Assembly: GCA_963693285.1 (NCBI GenBank)
Contig: OY848920.1
Location: forward strand, 6,275,135 to 6,339,134
Direction: 5' to 3'
Source of the DNA: Xestospongia muta
Lineage: Eukaryota; Porifera; Demospongiae; Haplosclerida; Petrosiidae
Length of the DNA stretch: 64,000 nucleotides
The notes beneath the pieces were generated by a model. It saw nothing but the letters and a program-made list of their open reading frames with translations, did no database searches and had not been told where the DNA came from. The position numbers and the translations under genes are program-made. Shown piece after piece: positions 13,574 through 25,811 of the stretch. Numbering within the stretch: the first letter of the stretch is position 1; the number at the start of each line of letters is the position of its first letter.

Positions 13574-14597
13574 TAGTAAGTAGTTTATTGGTTTTCATTA
13601 CTGCCACTGTTGTAAATTTACAATATGGTTGGCTATTCTTATCACTTTGTGATACATTGGTGTATATCAAAGACTTACTCTCTTCATTTTCTCTGTCCAA
13701 ATGTTTTTATCATTTCTTGAGAAATGTTGATGTCAGTACCATCATTATGTGTCCAATAAATACAATCTTCATCAGGTGTTAATGAGTATTTCTGTTAAAG
13801 TTAATGGATGTACATAATGTTAAATAAAATTATTAATATAAATGGAGGAATGGGTAAGTTGCTTTACTACAACATGTACATGTATCTTACCAGTATTCAG
13901 ATATGGTAATAACATAATCATTGTTTATTTTAAGTTGATACTCAAACTAACACTCCCACTCAAGTCATATCACTTTACAATAATGTAGTTTAAATAAAAG
14001 TTTGAGAAAAATAATAATTTGATTGAGTAATTCTATATGTTACTAGAGAACTCTGGTGTCATATTAAGGCAACACTGATCAATCTATGGACAAACATGGC
14101 AGCAAGCATATAGTTAAGTCAGCACATGTATTACTATAATGTTTGTGTCATGTCAATAGTAGCAGTAGGGGATATGACAGTCTACAGTAGAACGTACAAT
14201 GTACATTATGTAACTGTACCTCTTGTTGTATGTACTAATACAATGCAGCAAATTAAATTATTCAATAACCAAAAAATATATAAAGGGAATTAGTACAAAT
14301 TACAAGCAATTCAATGTATTAGTATGCAAAACAGCTCTTTTCAGCAATTGAGCAAGATACTTAATATAGCTTATAAATTTGCTTAAAGAAATTAAACAGT
14401 TTAGTGTTTTAATATATCCACACATCTTGAGCCTCTTTATCACTACATAGAAAGAAAGAAAACAACATGTACAAGTGTATAAATAATGTTTAATGTATAA
14501 TAATAAAGCCTTATTTCACATTGTATGTACAATTCATTGTTATCATTTAAAGACAAACCTATTGTTGTAGTTAAGATAAAATATATTATAATACACC
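13574..14597. other. Intergenic, nothing recognised
   Basis: AT-rich DNA between the LRR pseudogene and the 3' end of the caspase gene. No coding signal, RNA gene or clear repeat was seen. It must hold the 3' UTR of the caspase gene on the minus strand. Confidence 0.4.
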
Positions 14598-17097
14598 TCA
14601 GCTGGGTTGAACAAGATAACAATATCCACAATTCACTACTTGAAAAGGAGCTTGGACTTTATATTTTGTCTCACAAACTACTTCATCTCTTGTCTTGATA
14701 AGAATATCATTCACTTCCATATCTGCTGCATGTTGTCTTATATTGTGACATAATTTAATTGTCCAGACACCTCCCATTGAAAAGTCACCACGAGCGACTT
14801 CTCTGTAATATGTAGCATGTGCAACTATAGTGTAATCATTAGCTGGTTGGTAGCAAGGTAGATTAGGATCTAATGGAGGTGGAGCTGTTGCTGGTATTGT
14901 TTTAGTTGTATCTTCCTTTAAACAACAGTCGAAAAGAAACAAACGTTTACGATCTTCAAGATGACAATTTGGATAGCCAGGTTGAAATGGATCAATAACC
15001 TTTGAATCAATAGGGAAAACCTTGTGTTCGTCGTTGTCGCATGGTAAAATAAAATACCCTTTCTTATCTATACTTCCACCATGACCTGCATAATAGAATA
15101 CAATCCATTTCAATTCAGTTGAGAAGTACTTGTATTCTGATACAATCTTGACTACACTCTCCATTATTGTAGGTGTTGGATTTTTAATAACCCAAGTAGC
15201 ATAGTTGAGACCATCAAAAGTCGTTTTGACATTTTTAATGTCCAAATCAGCTCCTTGAGGTCCTGTCTTGTTTACTACACCAAATATGACAGCAAGGCCA
15301 ATTTTAGGATCAGCTTTTGTGTTTACCATCACCATTTCAGTAAATTCTTTATATAATTTACCTAAAAAGTTGTATATAAATTTAGATAAATGTCATGTGC
15401 TTGTATAGAAAAAGGAGAACTAGGGCTTAATTCAATAATTTGGTTGTAATTGCCAACACAAACCATAATGACAAAAGACAAGCTTTTATATCAATATGTT
15501 CTATATTAATATATAATTCCAAACACACTTTATTTTCAATTGTCACTAAGGATTTATCCACAACTATGAAGGAATGTAAGCAGTCTATATCATCGTCTCA
15601 ATTGTATAACAGTATAGAGAAAGATAAAGCAGTAAAGGTAAATGAATTTTAAAAAAATGAACTACGTGGTCTATAAAATGAATGACATTACGTATAGGTG
15701 ATAAGTAATGTTCACAACTGACACTTACTATCATATAGCACCTCAGTAGAGGCAGCTGGACTTGATGAACCTAGTTTGGATAACAAAAGGATAACAAGAG
15801 GACAACAACATTGAAAGTTGAGAAACAAAATAGAGTCAATGTTTAATATATGAATAATGTGAGCTCTAGTACATTATACTTACTACTTGGTCCTGATACA
15901 TGTAAGTTACCATCACCTCTTGTAGTCTCTTTACTGCCTTCATTTCCTGCTACCTGTATAATGATTATGGAAAAATCAGTAATGATGAAGTCTTAATAAG
16001 ACTAACATTAATGTTTGATATGAATTATAATATTATGAGTAGATCAAATACAAAGTTTATACATGAAAAAACATTCTATGAAAATGAATAATACACTCTA
16101 TAAATACATATATATATTAACAGGATTGTACGAAGAGAGAAAACAACCACGAAGATCTATTTAGTTAACAGTACTATGCTTTCAAATAAGTTCTTCATCC
16201 CTTATCCATATATGGAAAGCACTAATTGACTCTAAATTTCGTTGCATAATCATTATATTATTATGTGACCACAAGCTAAACAGTTTTAGAGGATAAGATG
16301 AAAGTACCCTCTAGCACATTACATTAAAGCTAAGCCTATCATACCTTAGACATGAGATCAAAAGCATATACTAGAGATGCTACAAAGTAAATGCTTTGCT
16401 CAAGTGCTTTAAGAGGATTTGAGACTATTATTCCTTATATAGGCAAACAAACCTGGCAGAAAACACAGGAGAGTAATTACACTTTCCTTGGTCTTCATGT
16501 GCTCCTAACATTCATCAACATTGCATATATATATATATATATATATATAAATTTAATGTCATAGAAACTAACTTCGGTTCTTAGATAATCTTCGTATTTT
16601 CTTGCGACATTGTTCTGTCCAATAGCTCTTAAAGCCGTTAATAAATTCCTCCTAGTCGCATTTTCAGCCTTCTCTTGAAGCCACAACTGATACATACTAG
16701 TATAGTCATAACATTCAGCTAGATTCACACTATCTAGTTGTAGTTGTACACCCAATAGATTCCACTTTGCAGTTCTAGCATATGTAATAATTTCAAGAGT
16801 TGGAGGCTGGCAATCTAAGAACTTTTCCAGTGAATTTGAAACTAAAAATGTAATATAGATGTCATTTATTTCCAACATTTTTATAATATTGAGCTATCAA
16901 AAAGCAATATTAGGATGTTACAATTATAAATGAAGAATGACAAAGGCCATCTAGCATTATGTAATCTGAATAACAATCAGAAGAAATAAATGAACTATAA
17001 AAAAATCACTTCTTTCATAAGATCTACAGTGATATGAGTATGTGATGTGAAAACATTATTGCAATTATATCTACCAACTATTATTAATACCTGCCAT
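14598..17097 (-). CDS. Death domain-containing caspase
   Basis: A complete four-exon gene with matching phases: 17091-17097 (ATG GCA G), 16573-16841, 15884-15953 and 14598-15361 (stop), encoding 369 aa. Exon 2 is a death domain (residues ~10-90, with NLLGVQLQLDS and YQLWLQEKAENATRRNLL). Exon 3 is a short Gly/Ser/Thr linker. Exon 4 is the caspase: p20 with catalytic His in YYAGHG (~H209) and catalytic Cys in LFLFDCCL (~C262), then a p10-like region (GGVWTIKLCHNI). The usual QACxG pentapeptide is absent; Asp-Cys precede the catalytic Cys. An adaptor-like N-terminal domain plus protease suggests an initiator-type caspase recruited by a death-fold complex. The ATG sits in an AAAATGG context. A possible extra mini-exon near 15735-15790 would break the phase. 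Substrate specificity (P1 Asp) cannot be judged without structural alignment. Confidence 0.88.
16523..16548 (+). repeat. (AT)n microsatellite
   Basis: About thirteen AT dinucleotides in the caspase gene intron, 25 bases downstream (minus strand) of the death-domain exon donor. Confidence 0.9.
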
Positions 17098-17559
17098 TTT
17101 CAAGTGATATAATTCTTAGCCACGTAAAAGTCTACTTCAAAAGTTATTTAACTACAAAAACGGTCTGGTCTACTGCTTCTTTGATCAATAAATCTAGAGC
17201 TAGAAAATTAAAAAAACAACAACAAATTAATGTCATATTATTGACAACACTGTATTAAAGAATTCACCAAAGAAACAATTAAATTACACCAAATGTTTCA
17301 ATAGTCAGTACAACTATCTCATTAGTGGCTTGAATAATGCAAAAGAAAAAGCAAGACCTCTATTTATATGCTAAGGTACAAAGTTCAAATTCCTTGCATT
17401 CTTGCATGTGTTAAGTGGGAGGGCTGTCACATGTGTAGATCTTTGATGTTTGCATCTCTGCACATATTGGATGGGTGGGCTGGTGTACATGCAAATTGGA
17501 CCATAGTGTAAGGTGAGTACTAGAAGAGGAGTCATCTCAGGGTTGATTGAGTGGCATTT

Positions 17560-18780
17560 CTAATTAATGTGTCAATACTTAAGAGATGACTCTGCCAGAA
17601 GAAAGGGTGGTGAGCTAGGATGGATAGATTCTCCCAGTTGTTTTTTTGGCCTGTCTGGTAACCATGTTTTGATATGGCACTAGTGGTTTCCAGCTTCTTC
17701 ACTGCTCTTCTATGTTCCTAATATGTTGCGAAAGGTTCCACCACTTAGCTTGATGTAAGTTGCATCACATTCCTTGCAAGCAGGCTATTTCATAAACCAC
17801 ACCTGACATCATCATGGTGGGTGTTCCATCTTTAGGCTTAGATAGATTTTCTTAAGGTGGTTAGTGGCCTAAAGGCTGTTTGTGTGTCAAGAGGGAAGAG
17901 GATCCTTTTAATAGACTCAGATTGACTTCGTATTTATAGAATCGAAATTCTATTTTTTTCTTGTTGACAACAATACTGGCAATACACAATTTTGGTAGTT
18001 TAGATGTTATCTGGTTCTGCAATCTCCTGATGAAGTTTTTTGTGTATCCATTCTTAACAGAGTCTGGAAGAAACGACATTGTTCTTCTGTACATTGTACA
18101 AGAGACCTAGAGGATAAATGTGTGGAAGTTTTGAAAAAGAATTTGACCAAAAGATTGCTTGTGGGAAGAAGGGTGATGTGATGAGAAATTGTAGATATTG
18201 ATCCATATACGTTTGCTTGCGATAATATTGAGGAAGATAGAGACCCATCATTACATTTAGTAATGAGGATATCCAAACAGGAAAGACAAACTTTATTTTC
18301 CATATGTATAGTAAACTGGATTGATTGGCCTTTAGAGTTCAGGTGTTTATGAAAATTCAACCATCGAGGGTAGTAAGGCTACACAAGTGTCATCTACATA
18401 CCTTTCCAAAAGATAGGAGGGTGAGAAAGGTAGTCAGGTCCCCTTTCTCTGTGTTCTTCATAACCACACCTGTCCACTACAAAAAATTGGTGGCCTTTAG
18501 ACAGAACTCAAGAAGCTGTATAATGTCATCAACAGATAGAGCAGTTGTCTTCTTGTAATTGTTTTGTCATCACTTGAATTGCTAGTTCTGATGGGATATT
18601 TGAAAAATCCCAATATTAAAGGATACAAGTATATTTTTGACTTGCTGTTGTGTATTAATGAAAGTGTAGAAATCATTGGAATTTCTGATATTCTAATTTC
18701 AAATTTCTTTCAAATGGCAGAAGACACAGCACAAGTATATTGATAATTGGAAAGTAGGTGAGGAGTAAAACAATACAATT
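17560..18780 (-). mobile_element. Decayed Penelope-like element: RT plus GIY-YIG end
   Basis: On the minus strand, scattered frames spell a Penelope-type reverse transcriptase. They include the catalytic YVDD (18389-18400, in RYVDDTCV), then LDILIT, NDGSL and YRKQTYMDQYLQF, which follow the YVDD box in this family. Downstream (17740-17830) is a GIY-YIG endonuclease-like stretch (GVVYEIAC, CDATYIKLSGGT). Frame is lost many times and stops are present, so this copy is dead. Family assignment rests on known Penelope architecture (RT followed by GIY-YIG) and on motif spacing seen here. The 5' boundary is uncertain. Confidence 0.7.
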
Positions 18781-18889
18781 GGTCTTAGAGGGACTTGAGG
18801 TTATGAATTTTAGGAAGCCTGTATATCTAAGGAGTTATTACATTGGAGTTTCATAGAAGAGTGCAGATGCTTGGAGATAGTTTTTCTTG

Positions 18890-19110
18890 CTTTTTTTAGA
18901 GATATGGTCATGAGTTAGATGGATTGATTCACCCAGTTGACTGTACGACCAGTCTGGGAAACATGTTCTAACATAGCATTGGAGGAGGTACCACTTTATT
19001 CATTGGTCTTATATGTTCCTTAATGTATTGTGAAAGGTTTCTGCCAGTTTGTCAAATGTAAGTTGATTCATATTCCATAAATTTGGAAAACATTATTCGT
19101 TAGGATTAAG
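18890..19110 (-). mobile_element. Second Penelope-like fragment (GIY-YIG end only)
   Basis: This segment is a diverged direct repeat of 17600-17790: shared blocks include CCCAGTTG, GTCTGG, ACCATGTT-like, TATGTTCCT and GTGAAAGGTT. On the minus strand it reads STYI, QTGRNLSQYIKEHIRPMNK with broken frames, typical of the endonuclease end. No RT is attached upstream, so it is a 5'-truncated copy in tandem with the element at 17560-18780. Confidence 0.65.
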
Positions 19111-20447
19111 ATAAAGAATATTATTATAATACTAATTTATTCATTTACAACACCTAAATGAATATAACATTCTGCCACATTCCTTTTCAGGAAAACAAAA
19201 GTCAATTCAAGTTATCAAACACATTTTTCATTGTATGTAAGTCTGGAGATGAGACTAGTCCATGACAAGATATAATCTATTATACTAGTGTAGGGCAATA
19301 CCGAAATTAAAAAAAAATTACTTCTTAAAAGTAACATATAGTTTACAAGCACATAACTACATTAAATAATCAATATATAATACCTTTACAAAATGTTAAA
19401 ATGATTCATACAACGTAAGTGTGTCATTCTTTTTATCATCTCAGCGGGAGGCGTTTCCCCAGAGGAGCTAATTATGTGATTACATAAGATCTTACCTTTT
19501 CACTTCTAAATAAAAGTAGTTTCATAAATCACTAGAACTCGTAAAAGATGTAATTAATTCTTTCACTGAGAAGTGAGTACTTTCTACTAGACAGAGCTGA
19601 GAGGTGGTCGATAGTATAATTGAGTTATACTATGTTTATGACGCCATTATACGAGGTGTGGCTTGTTTTGTCTCATCCTCAAATGCCCATACCGCATCAA
19701 CGGGTGAGCCTCTGGATGAGACTAGAAGGCTAATCTTCTGACTACATTTATGAACAACATAGGTATGGTGTGTGTCTAGAGTACATTACGATCTTTCTTT
19801 CTCTCTCTCAAATTATTAGATGACCTGAAATGGTTGCCATTTAACAAACTTTATCATTCTTTCATTTTATGGTGCAATGTGTTGTTGTCTTTGTTCTTAG
19901 TAATTACTACCTTTGTATCATAGTGTCAGTTAATTTTGATAATAGCTACATTTATGGACATCAAGAGTACATGTATGTGTCTTGTGGATTGATGATTTTC
20001 TCTCTCTCTCTTGTTCTCTTTCAATTTTGTGGATGTCCTATTTTCTTATAGTCTCAGTTATTCTGAATATTGACTAGATGTATAAACTAGAAAGTATGTG
20101 TCTTCTAGATAGTTAATTAACCTTTTTTAAAAGATAGACGTGACGAGAATTTGAGTTGTAAGACTTGTTACTATGATGACAAATGACGTAATTGTGTCAT
20201 AGTTGATAGCTTGCTTTAGTGTGACCTTGTAAAGTTGATAGACACCAGCTGGGCTGTATAATTTACATTGCGAGGAGTGATATTAATAATCTACTTGTTT
20301 GTCCCAACACCATCGTTTTGTAATGATTTTGCAAAGTTTGCACAAGCAGTACTGGATCTGTTGAACACCCACACATGGTGAACCACAACACTTATGTGCT
20401 TATAATATACTTGATAAAAAATATAACAAACATATATTTTAATAGAA
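19111..20447. other. Intergenic, nothing recognised
   Basis: No coding region is supported. Two TIR-like motifs of the TAGTCTC family occur (19240-19258 and 19708-19717). A slightly GC-richer stretch lies at 19430-19740. Confidence 0.4.
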
Positions 20448-21230
20448 ATGGATGACAGACAACTCTTTACTCGAGAATATGTTTTAGAACTTATATACGA
20501 GGAAGAAGGTAATGAGGGACCTTTAGAGATAATTTTTCCTGGCAGTTATGAGGAATTTGGTCTTTATGAGGGTGATGACCAGAATGATGATGAACCTTGG
20601 TAATAAGCAAGCATGATGATACGATTAACAAACACAACAAGTGTAATGTTACAAATGGTGAGTTTAGTTAGATAAATGAAAGTCAAAAACAAAATAAACT
20701 TTTACTTTTATAATTAGCTACTCTAATGATGACTTTGGATCCATTTCTTCTACCATATGACAACTATTACCACATTTACTGATGGGCTAAATCACATATT
20801 GCAAGAACTAAACAAATGAATTTATTTTTTTAAAAATTATCAACAGGGCAACAATGTCAGATGACCAAATCTATCCTTGTGGAACAATACACTCTGACAG
20901 GAAGTTCAAACCTTTTAAAAAGCTTTCAAAAAAGAGTAGAGTACAAGCTACTACAGAGTGGAAACTTAGTAATTGAACTGTGGCAAAACACAAAAATCTA
21001 TACAGCATGTTTTAAAAAAATTTCCACCAAATGGAATAATTGAGATAAAAATGAAGCCAAAAAGGTGGAAGACAGGTGTCACAATGGGAAGAGTGATGAC
21101 CAAATATCTTTGGATACTCGCTACTATTCAACAAATAATTAATCAAATAAATTACATATATAATTACTTGTATTCATATTACAAATATATAGACAACCTA
21201 TATGGTACTTACTCTTCCTAGTACTTATTA
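20448..21230 (+). mobile_element. piggyBac-like transposase remnant
   Basis: A 51-codon frame (20448-20603) begins MDDRQLFTREYVLEL and is rich in acidic residues (PGSYEEFG, DDQNDDE), like the N-terminus of piggyBac-type transposases. After 240 bases without coding, 20861-21120 reads CGTIHSDRKFKPF, KKRVEYKLLQSGNLV and, in a shifted frame, KFPPNGIIEIKMKPKRWK. These match the region downstream of the catalytic core. The DDD core between the two parts is missing. Together they indicate an internally deleted, frameshifted element on the plus strand. TTAA target sites and terminal repeats were not located. Confidence 0.6.
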
Positions 21231-21459
21231 CGCAGGCAAGAAGTCAACTCGATATAAAGAAGTAGACACTGTACTGACATCCTTACAGATTAAAGTGAAA
21301 GTTAGAAAGTAGTTATAGCTTTATTTGAGCACGTTAAAGCATTTCCAAGTCGTCTTCTTCTAACTGACAATGTGCTTATGTACAATGGGCCAGTAGGTTG
21401 CATTTTGGGTTTATACGAGGATCGCTCTGTAGCAATGTGACTATGTCCATTGTCCAATG

Positions 21460-22005
21460 TAGGAAATGTTTGGTTTTTAGTAAGTCTATCACAGATATAT
21501 CAGACACCATTATCAGTGATGTTACAATAGGAGAAATGCAGTTCTTTTAATTTTATATATATATCACTTACTAACATATTAGAGAAGTGAGTCATATCTT
21601 TGTCTGTGATACCAGTAACATCAGACAACCCTAACTCCTCAAGTGTTCTGTTATCAAAGGTTATCAGAGCTTATTTGATAACACCAGTAACTAAAAGAGA
21701 ACCAAAACTCTAATCTCTTTATTGCTTTATTAGTTCTTAGTATCTCTGATAATATGGATACACACCTATATACTGTCCAATGAAGTTTACTCTACATTAA
21801 GTCTCTTCACTGTACACTAATTAAGATTGTTTATAATAACTGCAGTATTTCAGGAGAAGATAAAGAGAGAATAATACTCCATTACTTTCTTGTTTGTTGC
21901 TCTTTTATTAATATACTCATAACATCTTTACCTTCTATGACACTTGGTCTAGTGAGACTAGTACTATTGTATCATCTCTCCACTGAACACTTGCTGTGTC
22001 TCCTG
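21460..22005 (-). pseudogene. Broken NOD-type LRR gene, copy B
   Basis: Reading on the minus strand from an acceptor near 22005, this copy opens GDTASVQWRDD, continues LTRPSVIEGKDVMS and ILIKEQQTRK, then hits TAA (TGG expected next) and several frameshifts. Later pieces include SSPE, WSL-like segments, VTGITDKDMTH and YCNITDNGV followed by a TGA. It stops resembling the family at about 21470. It is a third, more eroded copy of the exon at 38126-38913, and its upstream intron is also similar. Confidence 0.75.
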
Positions 22006-22099
22006 TTATATATAAAACAGAGTTAGTATTATGTTATAGTACACACATAGTAATATGTACTATAACACACTCAGGGTTTTATTTAGAAATAAGCTCAAT

Positions 22100-22117
22100 G
22101 GGGGGGGGGGGGGGGGG
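22100..22117 (+). repeat. 18-base poly-G run
   Basis: A run of 18 consecutive G. It is striking in AT-rich DNA and prone to G-quadruplex formation and sequencing or assembly error. Confidence 0.9.
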
Positions 22118-22519
22118 CAAAAACCTAAATCCTAATATAAAGGATGATGGGAGGGCAACATATACCATGTGGCTGTAAGATCATGGTGAGGGTGAGGGTG
22201 CAGGAGATGGATGTGCTCCCTTCCACAGTCTGCATAGGTGCCAAATCTAACCTGTGAAGTGAACAGGATAATACTTGTGTGTATGAAGCGCTGTGCTTTA
22301 TTCTTTTGACGAACTTTACACTTTAAATTATTCTATGCTCTCTGTTTTTTGAATAGTGCACAATGTCAATCTTCAGTGAACATGAAAAACACAGTGGTAA
22401 CTTCTATCCTAACAGCTGAAAAGGAACATGCTAATGCAGCTAAGTGATCTTTATACTATACTTAAACTCAATAAAATAGCTACTATTTGTTTTTTAACAA
22501 TTAAATTAACAATTAAATC

Positions 22520-22640
22520 CTGCCTCTACAGCATCAGCAGAACAAGGCTTTTCTAAAACGAAATTGATCAAAAATTAGTAAAATTATCTTCTAAATAGAA
22601 TGATTGCACTTAGTTTGTCTTAATTAATGAAAACAGCAAT
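22520..22640 (+). mobile_element. hAT-type transposase C-terminal scrap
   Basis: At 22531-22577 the plus strand reads ASAEQGFSKTKLIKN, resembling the conserved C-terminal dimerisation motif of hAT transposases. It is followed after a stop by NRMIALS in a compatible position. Surrounding bases (22080-22860) include GC-rich blocks such as TGCCCCCTGCGCCCC, probably also from the element. No terminal repeats were identified, so the extent is a guess. Confidence 0.45.
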
Positions 22641-22869
22641 TGAATCTTCCAAAAAGCTCACAAAAAATTTGGAAGAGATTGTGGAAATGTGGAACAGGAA
22701 AGATAGAAGAATTTTACTATTATTTTAATAAAAAGAACCACAGGAACGTACCCATGTACATTTAGATTTAAATTAACATTATTTTGTCACTTAATTATTA
22801 TAATTTTTCAATATGGGCCAAACAAATTTAAAGGGGACAAGTGCCCCCTGCGCCCCTAAATGAACTATG

Positions 22870-24960
22870 TTATTGCACAATTGCCAGACCCAGCTCTATT
22901 ATTGTCACTATCATTGTCACTATCTTTAGAGGTAAATTTGCATCCATTATGAGTCATCAAACTATCACCAGCTGTCCCATTTTCCTAAGGTAAGAGTTTA
23001 TTTAGTAGTACTGTCTCCAATATTGAATGCAGAGTACAGAGCACAGGCTTTATTGTTTTAAAGTCTTCTAGATTGACTTGTAAACTGTTTGTTTTATTGT
23101 GAGTAAGTCGATGTATTTTATCAATCCTATCCAAAATTCTCCTGTAAGGATGCCAAAACCTTCAGTATAATCTGTCCAGTTGTGAAAAAAGTCAATGAAG
23201 CCATCCATTCCAACTATCATTATCAGTCTCTATGTCCTATAGACCTTTATCTGTATAATTATAGTTAGTTATCCATTTATCTATCTAAGTAAGGAAGTAC
23301 CTCAAATGGAGTCCCTCCACCAGGATTGATTAGATATACATCACTGATAGTATAATCTAACTCATACCAGGTTTTACAATTTTGATCACTGTATTCTATT
23401 AAAAATGGTCATTTTAGTAAAGATATACTAAACAATTACTTTGACAAGAAATAGCAAGTATTAGTGGACAAACGACAATTTTCTCTCTTCCATTCTGTAT
23501 TATTCAAAATATTTTTCCAAGATTATAGACATTACAACGGTACTGTTCATATAGTGATGGGTGATGTTGTAATATTGTACTGTAATTTGTCATACTAGGA
23601 AACACCCCATAACTTAGAAAATCACATATTTTCCCAGTATATCCAGTGTTATTACAATCACAAGTGTATTTATTGGAAACAGATTCTATAAAATGCATTT
23701 TCCTCAATTTCTACAAGGACAATCTCTTAAACAGACATTAGTTAGAATGCAACCATTGCTTGCGTTCAGTATTTAGCTCTTCCACAAGTCCACAATCACT
23801 ACTGATGTAATGATAGCCTACATAGAGAGTGAGATCAGTTATAAATTAATACAATCTAATTCAACCTATTACATAGGGAATTTTGTTCCAATTTGAATTT
23901 GGTCAATTAAGGCAGCCAATATTTGCCTGAACCAGTCTTGATAATTGAAAGTTTGCAAAACAGTGTTACTAACACTTAGCCCTATAATAGCATTGGTTCC
24001 ATTCCAATCAAATAGACCATTTTTGAATGTAAAAATAGCATATCTCTTGTTTCCTTGAGATGCCAATACAGCTTTAAAGGCACTGCTATTAGTCTATTAC
24101 CATAAAGTAACAATTATTAAAATATAATGTATCAATCACACGTACTTCATTGCATGTGTTTATGTCCATCCATTGAGCAACTAGTATCCAGTCTGCATTG
24201 AAGCTGATACTGAAGTTATAAGCTAAATATTTATTGACTTGATTAATAACTTTAGTTAGTTCACTGATATCAGTTTTGATGATTAGGTAGTCAAGTTTAC
24301 CGGGAGTGTTTATGATCCAATATGGAGCAATTACTTTAGCATGTACTGGGAATGTTTGTGACATATGGTAGGTGTAAGTTTGTTCAAAGATTATTACCCT
24401 ATTCTTATTAATCTAAAATATTATAAAAATAATATGCGATACTATATCAAATATCTGTTTATATAATGCATATACATATGCTGCAGTATAGGTCATATTT
24501 CTAAATTGTAATGATGATGGGAATAAGACAAACTGAGAGCTATCTTCCACTCTATGACTATTAGATGAACCAAAATCCAAAATGGTAAATAAAGAGTTGG
24601 ACCTATGTTATAGTTGGATTGCCATTTAAAAAATACTACAAAATCTATAACCTTCACAACTATAATTTGCATTTTGATTGTCACAGATAGTATCAGAATG
24701 ACATTGAATATCTTCCATTATACATTCATTTATATCTATGAAAATATTGTGATTTTAATTATGAATTAACAATAGTAAATAAAGACTATTTCACAAGTGG
24801 AAATATATAATCATGCATTGTATCGCCACATACCATTACATGTTATTCCATTTCCTGTATATCCATTTTGACATTGACATGTAAAGCTGCTATTTGTGTT
24901 TGTATAGGCGGCATTTTTATGAGAGTTATTGTATTCTTGATTATTACATTCATTGATGTT
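22870..24960 (-). pseudogene. Decayed EGF-NIDO-EGF-fibrinogen gene
   Basis: Reading the minus strand downward: a calcium-binding EGF segment (INECNNQEYN...FTCQCQNGYTGNG, ~24958-24834, without a clear acceptor); an EGF half (24735-24652, phase 1/1, INECIMEDIQCHS); a NIDO domain in two parts (~24410-24089, VHAKVIAPYWI and WILVAQWMDI; ~24100-23869, FKAVLASQGNKRYAIFTF); an EGF (23760-23610, CPCRN*GKC then NKYTCDCNNTGYTGKICD); and a fibrinogen C domain (23395-23301, CKTWYELDYTISDVYLINP; 23240-22870, NWTDYTEGFG and GTAGDSLMTHNG). Lesions: in-frame TGA and frameshift in the EGF, loss plus frameshift between DIETDNDSW and MDGFIDFF, incompatible phase inside NIDO. The fibrinogen C-terminal end is missing, next to the hAT scrap. 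The ancestor was probably a secreted or receptor protein. Confidence 0.65.
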
Positions 24961-25519
24961 TTTCAATGAGAAAGTTTATTTTTGACTATAACATTCAAAA
25001 TTTTGGAGGAATAACGTTTTAAAATTACGACTGATTCTGTTATTGATTTTACAGTTATGAAATGACAGCTTAGTTGATTCTACAGACACAATTCATATAA
25101 TTTTTTCAGCTACATTTTATTTTGCTTATGTTTGTAATCTTGATTTATCTATTTGTTTAAAATTTATTTTTTTTATCAAGCATCAATGTCAACAGTCCTC
25201 AATAAGATTTGGTATCATTTAAATGAAACATTTTGACAGTAACAATAGATGTTTTCATACTGTTAATTGTAAACTCATAATGCTACCTTAGTATTTATCT
25301 TACAGCTTGTGGTAATTATATAATGTTGTAAACTTATTGAAAAAAATCCAATGTTCACAAGCTAGAACAGCAAAGCACAAAAAGTGATCTTTTGCGTACA
25401 AATTCCTAAACAGCTTTAGTCTCGCGTAGCCAGCCTCTCCCCCAAGCGGGTAGGAAGGGTCTGGTAGACAGTGGTTCGTTCAGAGAACTACCGGAAGTTG
25501 GTAGCCCGGTAAGTGGGTC

Positions 25520-25751
25520 TAAGTGGATGAGGTTAAACACCTACTCGAAATTTGCTGATTCAGCACGAGACGTGGCAAGCACGTACCTTCGTTGGTTGCC
25601 ATCCATCACACAGTCCACAGCTGGGTATATATATATATGCAAAGATAATCTGATTAACATTATCACAGTGAATTAGCACGTACCTTCATTGGCTGCCACA
25701 TCTCATGCTGAATCAGCAAATTTCGAGTAGGTGTTTAACCTCATCCACTTA
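25520..25751. repeat. Inverted repeat, 56-bp arms with internal direct repeats
   Basis: Arm 25520-25575 and arm 25696-25751 are reverse complements with two mismatches. Just inside the arms, a 24-bp direct repeat (AGCACGTACCTTCRTTGGYT...) occurs at 25578-25601 and 25675-25698, so the right copy overlaps the start of the right arm. The loop also has a TATATATATATA run. A non-autonomous DNA transposon (MITE) or the product of an inverted duplication are both possible. Confidence 0.8.
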
Positions 25752-25765
25752 CATCTACTGTTCAT

Positions 25766-25811
25766 ATAATTAGAACTGTAATTTTGAACTGCCACGTGAC
25801 ACACTGCTGAC
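25766..25811 (+). repeat. Dispersed repeat shared with 52682
   Basis: TAATTAGAACTGTAAxTTxGAA then TGCCACGTGA and GCTGAC match 52682-52727 in the same order and spacing. Confidence 0.6.

Noticed and set aside
15735..15790. Ser-rich mini-exon (SSSSPAASTE) in the caspase gene
   Set aside because: Splice sites look usable, but its phase does not fit the caspase exon at 15361; exon 15884-15953 joins it directly.
17861..18558. Separate small genes suggested by open frames in this region
   Set aside because: All are pieces of one frameshifted Penelope-like reverse transcriptase.
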